Of a DNA stretch of 64,000 nucleotides, positions 47,270 to 59,138 are shown piece after piece. A model generated the notes under the pieces. It saw only the letters and a list, made by a program, of their open reading frames with translations, ran no database searches and had not been told where the DNA came from. Positions within the stretch are counted from its first letter, which is position 1, and each line of letters opens with the position of its first letter. Position numbers and translations under genes: made by a program. Origin of the DNA: Lanius collurio (taxonomy: Eukaryota; Chordata; Aves; Passeriformes; Laniidae); the NCBI GenBank assembly GCA_020086605.1, contig JACBWW010000012.1, positions 14,588,881 to 14,652,880 on the forward strand, in the 5' to 3' direction.

Positions 47270-48597
47270 AAAGAGCAAAATTATGGAAAAGCTAGCAAAC
47301 TTTTCAGTACAAAATAAAAAGATAAACAAATTACTACAGCTATTTTGGTTTTGAAAAGGCTGTCTTTGGGCAATCTGCTTGAAACTAGACTTCACCTGCT
47401 CCATTCTCCTGCTTTGGCTGGGTTGAGCTGTCACTGTTTCACAAGGTCTGACATGCAGCAATGCTACTGCTCAGTGCATTGTCTTTTTCCCGCCACATGT
47501 CCAAGTTTTTGGTCACTTGAACATACTGAAGCATTGCTCTGCTTTGAAAAGCCACAATCTACTCCTGAGTCATCAAGCTGCTTTTCCTCTCAGCTAGAAA
47601 CCCAACATGCCTGTTTAAAAAAGCAAAATAATTCCTTTTTGCCCCTGCAACTGCTATTTCAGAGACAGCCTGGCCAATGCAGCAGGAGATGGACTCTGGT
47701 GGCTCTGCAGTATCTACTTTTCCAAAGGAAAAGGGTCTGACAGGGGGAAGCAGCTGGGGTAAGGAGCCACTTGGCGTGCTTAGGACCCCACCATGCTTTG
47801 GTCCTCTTCTCTGGCAGGCTGCCGCCCTCCTCCTGCCCTTGGTGTACCCACAGGCCTTTAAATTCCATGAAAGCTCTTTAGTTCTGGAGAAAATAATAAT
47901 TAGAGAGAAAAAAAGAAAAAGCAGAGGAAAAAAAATCCTCCTTGATTGCTGAGGCGCTGATGGCAGGAACCTTCTTCCCTGCTGAACCACTTAATCAGGC
48001 TGGACCCTGGCAGCAGCAGGTGCCCACCAAGGCGACCTCAGGAAATCTCCTCATCACCAGCAAATGGCCCTGATGATGGCACAGCAGGGGCCCAGCTCTT
48101 AGCGAGCACAGAAGAGCTTCACTGGCAGTGCTGGAGCTTCCCATCTTTCTCCAAAGCTGGAAGTGGGGAGCCTGCTCCACTACTACCCCAGGCAGCTGCC
48201 CTCAGGCTCTGGCTGCTGGATGCTCAGCCTCTAATCCTGGCACCGGCAGTGATGGCACAGCCCAGTGCTTGCAGTTTTGAGATGGAGGACTTACAGCTCC
48301 TTGGGAAAAAATGGGATTTTTGAGGAAAGAGGTCATCAAGGGGCCACCTGTGACACAAACTGGTCATTTTCCTGGAGTTGCACAGCCATGTGTCTGTAAG
48401 CCAGACAGGCACTCTGTTCATCCTCTGGGAAGTTGTGCTTTCATACATGGTGCTCATATGGGGCCTTATTCCAAATCTGATCCAATCTTTCTGTGTTACA
48501 GAAGAAAGCACAGTTTTGGCATAATCTTAGGGCTTTTCCCTTAGCTTCTGTACCTACCATGAATACCAATGCCTTCCTGTGACCCACAGCTATCTGC
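47270..48597. other. Unique DNA, no gene recognised
   Basis: Overlapping frames up to 143 codons occur on both strands, none recognisable. An A/G-rich patch lies near 47906-47940. Confidence 0.5.
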
Positions 48598-48765
48598 CAC
48601 GGGCATTAGCAGTGTTATGTGACTGCCCTACCAACTTTACTCGAGGTGACGTGATAACAGCCCCTGTCTCCTCTGGATAAATGTCTTCAGTTGCCCAGCA
48701 ACCTCCACACCAGGATTAAATTAACTTTGATTACAATTACAGACAGCACAAATCAGCCTGCACCA
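48598..48765. promoter_or_regulatory. RFX X-box with homeodomain sites, enhancer candidate
   Basis: GTTGCCCAGCAAC at 48690-48702 fits the RFX X-box consensus (RYYNYY, 1-3 nt, RRNRAC) in both halves. Immediately downstream are AGGATTAAATTAAC and TTGATTACAATTACAG with several homeodomain cores; upstream are GAGGTGACGTGATAAC and CTCGAGG. The site match is exact; function is inferred. Confidence 0.4.
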
Positions 48766-51700
48766 TCAGAAGAAAGCAGAGCATGGGCTGTTTTTTTTTT
48801 CTGGAGGATTTTCTTCTCAAATGCTGTTATTGGGGGGATGGAATTGCATCTCATCACTTTCTCTTCCTTGCTTTCTGTTGAGCATGGATGCATCCCAACC
48901 CCAATGCTTTAAATGTGCAGTGGGATTGAGCACAAAAGAATTCATTTACATGCCTGAAAATATTTCCCTGCTTGGGGAAGAAAAGCAGAGAGGAGGCCCA
49001 GGTGCTGAAGGCAGCTTTGGTCTTATGTCAAGGCCCCAAAACTTCCTCTGGTGAAACTGAAAGGCTTAAATACAGCTACTCAACACCCACATAAGGCCTT
49101 TGCTGTCACCTCCTCCAGGTGCTCAAATTAATAATAGGAATGTACAGTTATTATATATGGCTTCACGGCTACCTGGAACAGACTTCCTGTCTGGGAGGTG
49201 CAGCTCCCAGGTGATGAGGATTGCAGGGGACCAGCCTCGCAGGGATCAGACCTGTGGCACACAAAGTGGGAAGATTAATCACCTCTATCTGCTGCTCGTG
49301 GTCTTCTGTGTGCACACCTGGAGGAGACTTGCCAGGTGGGCAGGATGCTTTCATAGTGCCCAGCACCTCGCTGTGTGGGCTGCAGTGGGGTGACCTGGAC
49401 TGGCAGGAAAGCCTTTGCGTGGGGCAGAGAAAACTGAATGTTGCTTGAAGCACTGTCCATATACTCCTGGCCTTGGGACTTTTCTGCTCCCTATTCTCAC
49501 ACCTCTGCTCTTCACCACCTCCTTTTAGCCAAACAGAGCGTCTCTTTCCATGGCTTCCCCACTTCCCTGGCCTGTGGCTCAGGAGAGCTGAGTGCAGCTG
49601 GCCACCACCAGCCTGCAGGAGACCTGCTGGCATTGCTCTGAAGGAACTACTGAACTGTGCTTCTTTGGGGAAGAACCTCCCTCAGGTAGATGGAGAGGAA
49701 AATGGTGCAGAGTGGTGAATCAGTGTGGAAACAGACTGGCAGCACCAGTGAGAGTCACAGAGAACTTGGGTGTAGATAAAATTAAGGTTTGTTTTTTAGA
49801 TGCCTTAATAGAGGGGCAGTGTTTCTTTTCTCCCTGGGCAAAAAGGAAGAAGAGAAGGAGAAGGCAGGGCAAGGCAGCAACTTTTGCTCTTCTCTGTGGT
49901 TCCCTGGCCAGGAGACTTCTGCCAATGTGGTAGGTAAGGACATTTTCTGCTGCAGGAATTGGCCAGCAACAGATGACTGCTCCCAAGTGGGAGTGGGGAA
50001 GGAAGTGTGGAGGCTCATTACATTTAATGTAATTACTCTGGACTTAGAGCAGGGTATGCGACAAAGGAATTTGGCCTTCTCTTTTTTCCTCCCTGCCTCA
50101 ATATTCAATGATATAAGGGTCTGGTCATGCCAGTCTGTGATCCAAAGAGGCTCGTTGCAGTTCTCCTTAAACAGGGACACCCCCGGCCTTGCACACGTAA
50201 AATAACATGGTAGAACAATTTATAAACAGGCCTAGAATTTGGCCAAGGCTGCTGCTGTGCTGAGGTCTGATGCAGATGTTCTGCTCTGGCATCCTTTACT
50301 TGCTGCCCTCCCTGCTCTGCCAGCGTAGAGTTGAAGCTGCTCCTTGGCCTTCTGCCCATTTCCTCCACAGCAGACACTGGCCAACAGAGAGTTCCCTTTG
50401 CCTGGGACCCACCACTTCACCTGCACTGCCTGCAAAACAGATAGCTGGAGAAGCATTGGCCAGAATAACCCAGAGGTGGGTGGGATATGGGGCTTTGATC
50501 CACCCACTCCACCCTCCTCAGCCCTTGTTTTTGCCTTCCATGTTTAATGCTGGGGAAGATGGAGATGGCCCAAAAGCTATGGCAGTGCTGCCCTGCTCCC
50601 TCAGGAATGCACCTCTCCTCAGTTCGCTGGGATTGCACTTCTGTCCTGGCATAGACCCCCTGAGTCCCAGGTACTGACCTTCCCCATGCAGGCCAGGCTG
50701 GGGCCATCTCCAGCTGGATCCCTCATGGGTTACGCAGGCAGGTCCCCAGGCTGCGGCAGTGAGTGGTTACTTGCACTCTGGGAAAGCACATGGTTGTGAT
50801 CCGTCAGTGCTCACAGCTGTCTTTCAGTGTCTGCTTTCTCTCTCTCTCATGAGTATCCTGATGTTTGCTGACACTTTTAACTTCCTCTTCCTTGTGTGCA
50901 CCCAGGGGAAAGTGTCTTTGACTCACACTCCCATTTCACCATGACTCATTTCAGTCCCGCTGCAGCCTACTCTGACCACTCGCCAGAGCACAGCTTGTCA
51001 GATATGCCAGAGGTTCCCAGGATTTTTCTTTCTAAACTGCATTTCTGATGAGGAACCTTTGCATAGTCCGTATGTCACAGATTTGGTCAAAGAGATCATG
51101 TTAATCTAGCGATCATCTCGTAGTTCCAGCTCCATGCTCACCTTTTCCTAGTCAGGCTGGACTTTCAAATTACTTAAATGTGGCACATGTCTGTCCCTTG
51201 CTGTGAAAAGAAAGCTTGAGCTATTGCTTGGTATCTTCATTCTAAGGGCTCCTGTGATACCCTCAAGTCATTGCTCCAGTAGTGGTGATGGAGGCATCCA
51301 AAACTAGATGACCAAGTGTTTTCACTGCCCCCACCGCTCTTCTCAAAACTGTTCCTGGCCATGGAACCCACACGTGGCAACCTACAGCCTCTGGCAAAGG
51401 TGTTGTCAGTCCTCCGTTTCCCTTTCAGGAACAAGTGTCCACAGCACCCATTTCTCCTATGCAGATAAACCCAACTTTCAGAATATGAAGAACTTTATGT
51501 GCATTTAAATACTTATTTGCTAACACAAAAGCAAGTGCCCCCATAATTTAATATGCTTCTGGAAGTAATTGGATAGAAGTCCTTTGTTTCTTTTCCTCCT
51601 GTCATCCTGCATTTGTTTAATTTCACTGTCGTGACATGAAGTGACAGATCTCATGCTCCGTTTTTACAGATAGCAAAACTCCGGGATTCTTCTTTCTGCA

Positions 51701-52439
51701 CTGTTAGAAATTTATGTATTCTCCCCATTCACTCGTACATCACTATTGTGTCAGATTACTGACCCCCTTAAGAATAAATACATTTTAATACAGCTGACCC
51801 AGAAACCTCCCAGAGGGGAGATAAAGCGTAGCTCTGAGAACCAGCTGAATTTGCTGTAACTCAGAGAGGAATCAGAGAAGGGTCCAAAGTGGACAATGGC
51901 TCAATGCCATGGTTATTTCCCACCAACAAGTCCATATTTCCTGCTGCTTGCAGCATTCTGGTCCCAGGGTTGCATCCGTTCCTCCAGCTGGGAAGGAGTT
52001 GCTCAAAGAGAGTTTTCAGCAGTGCTTTCCCAGAGATGCAGATTCAAGGGAAGATCAGGCTTTATTCCTGTGCAGAGAAGGCAACAGGGCTGTCCCAGAG
52101 ATGGGACAGGGATCCTGGTCTCAGGAGGCACTGAGAGAAGCAACATCCAAGGACAAGTATTACTCAGGCACAATGCCTACAAGGGCGAGAAGGCAGGGGA
52201 CACAGCTGTCTGCAGGGGTCGGGGAGGAGCATTACAAATAATGCCTCACAGTACATTTGCCTGGCTGGCAGTGTTCCTGGCACTTCTCTTTAAAAAATAT
52301 TTCTCCAAAGAAAGGAGAAACAGCAGGAAATTGGAGATTCAACCTTGTATGTAAATGCAAAGCTGCCGAGTGCAGGAGAGGAAAATACAATCTTCCTCTT
52401 TCTAGAGGTTTTTAGACATTTTTCTCAAATTTCATAGAG
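48766..52439. other. Unique DNA, no gene recognised
   Basis: Many frames of 60-154 codons overlap on both strands in moderately GC-rich sequence (49.0-50.7 kb). None is recognisable, and frames of opposite strands overlap, so they are treated as chance. The part 51490-51800 is AT-rich with isolated CpGs (TGTCGTGAC, CTCCGTTTTT, CTCCGGGA, CTCGTACATC) and may be regulatory. Confidence 0.5.
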
Positions 52440-52464
52440 TGAATCTTGCATTTAGCAAGATTCA
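52440..52464. repeat. 10-bp perfect hairpin, 5-nt loop
   Basis: TGAATCTTGC (52440-52449) and GCAAGATTCA (52455-52464) are exact reverse complements around ATTTA. The stem is tight, but no flanking signal suggests a structured RNA gene or a transposon terminus. Confidence 0.88.
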
Positions 52465-53660
52465 TCCATTTTAGCAAGTTATTTTAAATGATTTCTGTAA
52501 AATGCTTTTAAAGCCTGAAGGACATGCTCAGTTCTGAAGACCACAGGCCACTTCCACTCCTCTTGCTTTGAGGTTTCTGAGTTGAGTGTTTGGGTCCCTG
52601 TGGGGGTCTTCAGTTCTAAGGAAATACCTTCAGATTAGAGCCATGGCAAATTGTTGGGGGGGCATTTGTGTCACCTTGGATGACTCCAGTTACCCATCAT
52701 ATTATTCTAACATGTCCCCCAGGCACCACAGGTCTCAGGTGCTTAATCTCTGTGCCAGAACCTGCTGGTGGCCAAATACAGACCTTTCCAGCAAAATTTC
52801 TTTTAATTTATGAGCTGCATGTTGCATGTTATCCTCAAGCAGTTTATAAAGGCCATGCTGTTATTAGCCCTCAAAGCTGAACTCTGCAGTGGCCCTGGCA
52901 AGGACCTTTGCCCCATGGGAGCAGCAGATGAGGTGTATGCTTCACAAAGGAGCCTGCCCAAGCATTCGGTTTGCCACCACAGCCACTCTGGCTGTGTGGA
53001 GCCTGGGTCTGTGTCCGCAGAAGGGATGGAACCTCCTGCTGATGAAATTCCCACCTAGCAGTGGTGAGGCCATGGGAAAGGTACTTCAGGCCAGCAATGT
53101 GTTTTGCACCCTCCCTCGAAAGGACCAAACCCTCTCATTTCCCACATACAGAGAAGGAATGAGCCTTTCTGCTGTTTTATGACTGATGATCAGAGGGTGT
53201 AAGGATGAATCAGAAGGTGGATAAGTTCATTTGCTTAATCTTCCAGGGTCACAAAGATTGGGTCTAGACTCTTCTAATCCTTGTTTCCCATCCCTGAGAG
53301 GGGCATAAAAGCCAGGAGGAGAAAACAGCTGAGGTTTCATATCTTAGGTTGATTTTGCAGCATGGACAAAAAAGGAAAGCAAGCTACTCCTCTTGTTTAG
53401 AGCTGAAGAACATTTGCTCTGGAAGCCCTTGAAAGAAAATAAACACCATGCAATATGGTGTTGTTTGTACAATCAGTTTTTTGTGAGAAACTTCACTTTA
53501 AATAGTTACAAAGATCTGGATAGTGGTGATCACATATGTGAATTTAGGGACTATGCAGCAGCCAGGCTAATATTTCTACAAATGCCTAATTAGAGAACAA
53601 AGCAGGTGACACAGAAAGATTAATTTCTGAGAGCTGCTCTCCTTCAATCCAGTACAGAGT
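52465..53660. other. Unique DNA, no gene recognised
   Basis: Frames remain below about 97 codons and overlap on both strands. No repeat was recognised. Confidence 0.5.
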
Positions 53661-53713
53661 CACACACATGCAGGTATATACACGTAGATGTATATATATA
53701 CACACACAAACAC
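53661..53713. repeat. Compound CA/TA microsatellite
   Basis: CACACACATG, then GTATATACACGTAG, then TGTATATATATACACACACA. An imperfect alternating purine-pyrimidine tract. Confidence 0.88.
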
Positions 53714-53719
53714 GAGAGT

Positions 53720-53900
53720 TTATTTAGATCCAAGGCCCATTTAACAACTTGGCTTTAAGACTCATGATGAGATTAATTGGGTGTGGTAATTGTATGAGCT
53801 TGAAAACTATTTAGCAATTGTACTTGAAGTTACCAAGAAATTCTGTGATGAATTACCTTAGGATTTTAATTCTGAGACAGGTAAGGACAAGGTTAACACA
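53720..53900. promoter_or_regulatory. Possible AT-rich regulatory block
   Basis: GATGAGATTAATTGGGTGTGG near 53765, GTGGTAATTGTATG, TTTAGCAATTGTAC and GATGAATTACC give clustered homeodomain cores without repeats. Weak, texture-based call. Confidence 0.25.
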
Positions 53901-55014
53901 GGCCTAGTTTGAAGAGAGTTGAGCACCAGGTAATTATTCTGCAGTGCTGTATATTTACAGCATGTACTGTTGCCATGAATCTTCAGACCTGTTGCAATGT
54001 AATTATTTCTGTTTTCCGTAATACAAAATGAATTCTGCACCATGGCATGGGATTCCCTTCTCAAATCCATGGGCATTTTTTGTCTGTGGTCCAGAGAGGG
54101 GACCTGGCTGTGCCTTAGGTCACCACAGGTGGGTGATAACCACCTGCTCTCCTTTCCTTACACACCAAGACATGTGTTAAGGTACCAGATATCAGGCAAA
54201 TATTTTGGAAATTTTTCATGCAAAAGGATTTAAAAAGTCTGTTTTCAGAAACCAAAGCATTTCAATTCTTTAAAAGTATGGTGTAAGGGGCTGTTGCCCT
54301 CCTGTGCCAGCTGAACTGAGGGGAAGATGGAGTACTGGCAGAGAGAAGCACACTTTTTTCATGTATAAACATCTACTCTGAGCATTAAAACCAGAGAAGC
54401 CATACATTTCCTTCACTCTCCTCATCCCCCTCAAGGCTAATGAGGCTGTGGTCCTGGTAGGAGCTGGATGGGGCAGAGGTCTCAGCCCTACAGGGGAAAG
54501 GGGATGGTTTTGGCAGCCAGGCTTGGCAGGCTGGATCTGCAGTGGCTGGGTGGGTGTCCTCAGGCAGTGTCAGTCCCTGGTGAGCAGGCAGGGCTGGCAC
54601 CCTCCTCACAGCAATGACAGGCAGAGCCTGGCTTGTCTTCTGCAGCATCACTGGGTCTTCAACCCAGCTGCCTGAGCTGCACAGGCAAGGGGTTTCATCT
54701 CCAGTGCCCAGGCAGTGGGAGTGAGTGGGGGAGAGGTGGGGTCGAATGAAATCTCTGCAGCACTTAAGTTCACAAGTAAATATCTAATTAGAGAAATGTT
54801 TGACTTCAATAATAAATGAGCAGAATATCAAGAGACATGAGTACTGGCAAAATACGTCTTCGGCAAAGTCTTTACAATGAGGGCACTTTTTGGCCTACCC
54901 TCCTAAGGTCCTCACATAAGTGGAAAAACCATGTGTACAGCTGCTAAGGGTAGGGCATGACTTTCCTTGCTCTTGCTCTAACAATTTGGAGGCACCCATC
55001 GGCAAACCCACCCT
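53901..55014. other. Unique DNA, no gene recognised
   Basis: Short frames only. GC-richer at 54440-54740, AT-richer at 54760-54880. No repeat was recognised. Confidence 0.5.
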
Positions 55015-55195
55015 CATCAATTCTGCATCTTCCTGAAAATGTACTTTTAAGCACCTTAATTGCATTTCAGAGATAACCCTGCAGGCAAAGTGACAGGAAG
55101 AGAAACCATATGGAGCAGTTTGGCGGTCAGGCTCTTTGTTTTAAATCAATCAAACATCTGCGGCTAATGTAGCTTTGGGCTGCTCCTCAGGAAAC
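55015..55195. promoter_or_regulatory. Possible conserved non-coding block
   Basis: ACCTTAATTGCATTTCAG near 55055, TTTGGCGGTCAGG near 55119 (an E2F-like TTTGGCGG core), TTTAAATCAATCAAACATC near 55140 (PBX/FOX-like) and ATCTGCGGCTAATG near 55156. Repeat-free and motif-dense. No alignment is available. Confidence 0.33.
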
Positions 55196-57443
55196 ATTAG
55201 CCCTATTAGTCTGGGCTGGCAGGAACACAAAATAATATATTTATGGACAAAGCACATGTGCATTACTGTTGGAGAGCAAGCGGAGGAGGAGGAGGAGAAG
55301 ATCTGTGGTCAGCACTTTGCCTTCTCAGGAGGTCAGCTCCAACAAGCAAAGAGAGGGAGCAGGGGGTCCTGTCTCCTTGCTCCAGCCCCATGCCACCCAC
55401 CTGGGAGCAGCCTTGAGACTTGCTGCCACAATCCTAGAGGGGAAAGACCACCAAAAAAAGCTGTTTGTCTTCTTACTTTAAAGGAAATGTGAGGCAGGAC
55501 AGTGGAGTGGGATGTGTTGCAGTCTGCAGGGACAGCGATGGGAGGGAAGCACTGGATGATGGGGATGGTCAGGGGGCTGTGTCTGGCTCCCCACAACACC
55601 ACATCCCCACAGAGCTGGTGGAAAACAGCAGGGACAGCATGAGTATCCCATCTCAGTCCCCACAAGCAGACACAAGGGGACCTGTGTGCGAGGGAGCTGG
55701 ATGTTACCAGGCTGAAACCACCATTTCACACCAAGAGCCACAACACACAGAGATGGGCTGGTTCCCTGTCTAGCATTCCTTTTTACATCTAGACAGACAG
55801 TTCATTCCATTTTCATCTCATGTGGTGTCCATGTGCACTTAGGTAACGGCAGCAGTCCTGAGGAGGAGGTGGGAGATGAAAAGGGTAACAAAGCTTTTTC
55901 ATTTACATTGTCATGCAGACAAATAGAGATGTGTTTGCAGTTGCCTAAATAAATGAGAGGCCCCAGGACATGTCCACCCAACAGCACCTCTCTAATCTGT
56001 CCCTCCATACCTCAGTTGCCTGGGAAATGGTGAACCATGACTGAGAACATGAAGAGCAAGAATTTTGGGATGGCTTCATAGCCAATCACTGCCTGTATGT
56101 GAAGGAATTTGTGCTAGAGAAACCTTAAAAGGTGTTAAAGTACTGTACATACCCTTAATCAACTCCCTAAACCCACTTTTAGGCTTCTTCTTTTCTATTT
56201 GCTACAGGGAAAACCAAAAGCCTGTGGCACTGATGGGTAAATTAGAGCAGCCATATTTAGGGAAAAGTGCATTGCTGACATATTTTGATTTTGTCAAAAC
56301 AAAACACTGTGAATCCTGAAAGCACAAACAATTGTTAAATTCAAGAGAAACCCCAAACTTATTCCGAATAAGGAGTTGTGTATTTGTTAGGCTGAGACAA
56401 ACCTTAATGACTGAGACCTACCCCTTAGTGACACTGAAGTAATTGCACAACTATGACAGTTAAATTAAGTTTTCATTCTAGCACTAGATGAACCTGTCTT
56501 CTAAAACATAGTCTAATTAATCCTTCTCTATTTTTTCTGATGCTAACACTGGATAGAGTCAGGGATTTGGGAATGCCTTAACTGTGACTTTCCAAGTTTT
56601 TAGATGTTTCATTCCAAATTCGCACCTCTACAGACTACAATGGCAGGGGCTGTGGAGAAAAGGATAGCAGAATGTACAATTTGGATTTTTTTTGTTAATC
56701 ATGCATCCACATATGTATTTATTGCTAGTGTGTATGTATCTGTTTGAAGAGTTTCCTCTTTTGCCCAGGTTGAAAAATATCAGACTGGTACAGTGACTGT
56801 GAATTGCAAAGAGCACACTTTAACATTCAGTAAACGTTAATGACTTAAACCTGGAGAGCACCAGCTCTATTTCCATACCTGTTTTTTCATGAGCATGCTC
56901 ATTTGTAAGCTCTGGCTTTCCTGCAGGGATGCAGAGGAGCGAGGCTGGTTTTGTGAAACAGCTGCTGAAGCAGGTAACTGCACACCCTGCAGATCTCCCT
57001 GCTGTCTCTGCAGCTCATGCCCCTCACATGCCCCTCATCGTCCTCCTGTCCACATCCTCTCCACATACCCCACAGCCCTTGTGTTTTTCCAAAATGTGTC
57101 AGCTCCCAGTGCTTCCAGCTGCACTAAGACCATTCCTGCCCCAGCAAACATCCCCATTCATGAACAGCTACCTACTTCCACCTTCTTCTTCTCTAAAGGC
57201 ATGTATGAATTCTGCTAACTCATCAGCCCCATTCTCCCGGGAGAGAGATCCATCTCTGTGGATGCAAAAAAGCTAAAGCAGAGAAATTCTTCAGTTTTCT
57301 CTCACAAGTATGTGGGAAACTCTTCTTTCACATGCAGCCTAAGGAAAACAGATAGTATGTTATATAAACTACTTTTCTGTCCTTGCACCTGTTGTTTTTC
57401 ACTATATTGTTTTGGGAACACTAAGGCATGTTTGGAATATGGG
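55196..57443. other. Unique DNA, no gene recognised
   Basis: Includes a short GGA repeat at 55279-55297. Frames reach 115 codons, none recognisable. Confidence 0.5.
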
Positions 57444-57630
57444 TGTCTTAGTTCAACCTATCACCTTTGAGAGGTGGTGGGTCAAGAGGCCAATCACGAA
57501 TTTTCTGTAGCGAGCTATGTTATAAAAGGTAGATTTTCATTAAAGCTTCACTTGGGCCGTACGTCTTGACCTGAGTCTGCAGCCTCTTTTTCACCACTAC
57601 CTGAGGTTATAGCGACACATTTCCTATGAA
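57444..57630 (+). mobile_element. Compact solo LTR candidate
   Basis: Starts TGTCTTAGTTCAACC and contains, in LTR order, CCAAT at 57490, TATAAAAG at 57521 and ATTAAA at 57539, followed by a CpG-bearing segment (GGGCCGTACGTC) that would be R/U5. The sequence has more CpG than its flanks, consistent with a younger insertion. The 5-mer ATGGG precedes the start (57439-57443) and recurs right after 57630 (57631-57635), as expected for a 5-bp target duplication. Against this, the 3' end reads ATGAA and not CA; an alternative end is GCGACACA at 57619 without a duplication. No internal retroviral sequence is present. Confidence 0.5.
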
Positions 57631-57635
57631 ATGGG

Positions 57636-59138
57636 ACAATCCCTGGGACAGTGACTATTGCCTTTTCCTTTCCCAAACAGTGACAAAGTTTCAGTGCTCA
57701 AAGGCAGGAGAAGGGCTCACCTTACCTTTCTTTGAGAGCCCATGAAAACAATCTTTGCCCCTAAGGGAAGGCCGGAGAAACGTCTACACATTTCCTCTGA
57801 TGCATTCATGAGAAGGCACAAGTCTGAAGACTGCTGCTAAATTTGTCAAAGGACGTATTTTCCAAAGTACTTGTATCTCAGGCAGATTTTCCAATCCATT
57901 TGCCAATTATTTGAAAATCCACCTCTACTCAAAAGAGTAAGTGCTGTAAATGTGCCAGAGACCTGCTGCATCCGCACGAGTCACTTACCACCTTCTCCCA
58001 GTGCCAGAAAATATCATAATTCTCAGTAGCAGCCCCATCATGCAAAACACACCATCATCCCAGCATCACAAGCAAAATATTTCCTTGAGTCATCCAGAGC
58101 TGAAGGGCTTCAGGAGGAAACCAAGGGGTATCTCAGCTGCGAGTACAGAGAAACTGCTGCTGGTGAAACTTCTCAGTGTGGCCAAAGTTCTCCTGGGAGT
58201 GTGGGAAGAATAACTAACAGGTGTTTCTGGGAGAGAAAAATGGTAGAGGGGAATTTGCTTTAAAAATACTGTGTACTGCCACTGAAAAGCAACATATCAT
58301 GCTGAGGGAAATAGAGGAGGTAGCTCAGGTCTTGCAGCAGACTTCTGAGCATCGGCTGCACCATGGTCCCCTCAGTGGCTCAGCAGAGCAGGGACCTGTG
58401 TTTTGTGGGTCACAGAGCAGGATGGGGCCCCAGGCAGCAAATGGGGTTCAAACGGACTGAATTTCTTCAGCTTCCACAAAGGATATTACAATTAGGAGTT
58501 GTTCTAGTCCATGCAGTCCAAGACAATCATTGTATTAATGTATTTGTGATCATCAGCTACAAGGGGAAAGTTTTTCTTTCTTGAGCCATACCTCATGGGA
58601 ACTCCTTATCCAAGGAAAGCATGCGAGAACTTCTCATCAGAAATGACAGGAACTCAAAGTAAGGGTGACAGTCCTTCCCTGTGCAACTGAAGGTCTCTTG
58701 TGTCCCCAAAGAGGTGATACTGCAAAAAAAGATTCAGAGAAGAGTCAGTGTGATTCCAAATTTACTTTGTGCTGTCACCAGCTGTGGGAAAGACTTCAGT
58801 GATGGACCAGTGTTGGAAGTGAAGGACATGGAAAGATAATGATGTAGGGGAAAATTAAGTTCTTTGCCATTAATGTTGCTGTGGGAAGACAGAGGCTGTG
58901 GCAACCCTTGTGAGGAGTGTGCCTCAAAATTAAGAGCGGTGAGAAACAATGTGGTGACCACATGTGCATTTGAAGATGATCCAATAAAACTCTGATTCAT
59001 GTCCAGGAACAGATACAGGAGTGGGATGTGACCTCACAGGAGTTGTCCCACTGCCTTCACATCCTTTTGGATGAGATCTATTGTATCCTCACTCACAAGG
59101 AAAAAGGATGTGCAGGGCTGGTATCGAACCCTAGAAGT
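57636..59138. other. Unique DNA, no gene recognised
   Basis: Frames below about 90 codons. Nothing recognisable between the LTR candidate and the next CR1. Confidence 0.5.

Noticed and set aside
47037..47354. 105-codon plus-strand frame
   Set aside because: Lies mostly in the CR1 3' region, which is non-coding in this part.
49169..49633. 154-codon minus-strand frame and its overlapping neighbours
   Set aside because: At least four other frames overlap on both strands; typical of GC-richer chance frames. No domain recognised.
51896..52354. 152-codon plus-strand frame
   Set aside because: Two other plus-strand frames cover the same bases and none shows a recognisable protein.
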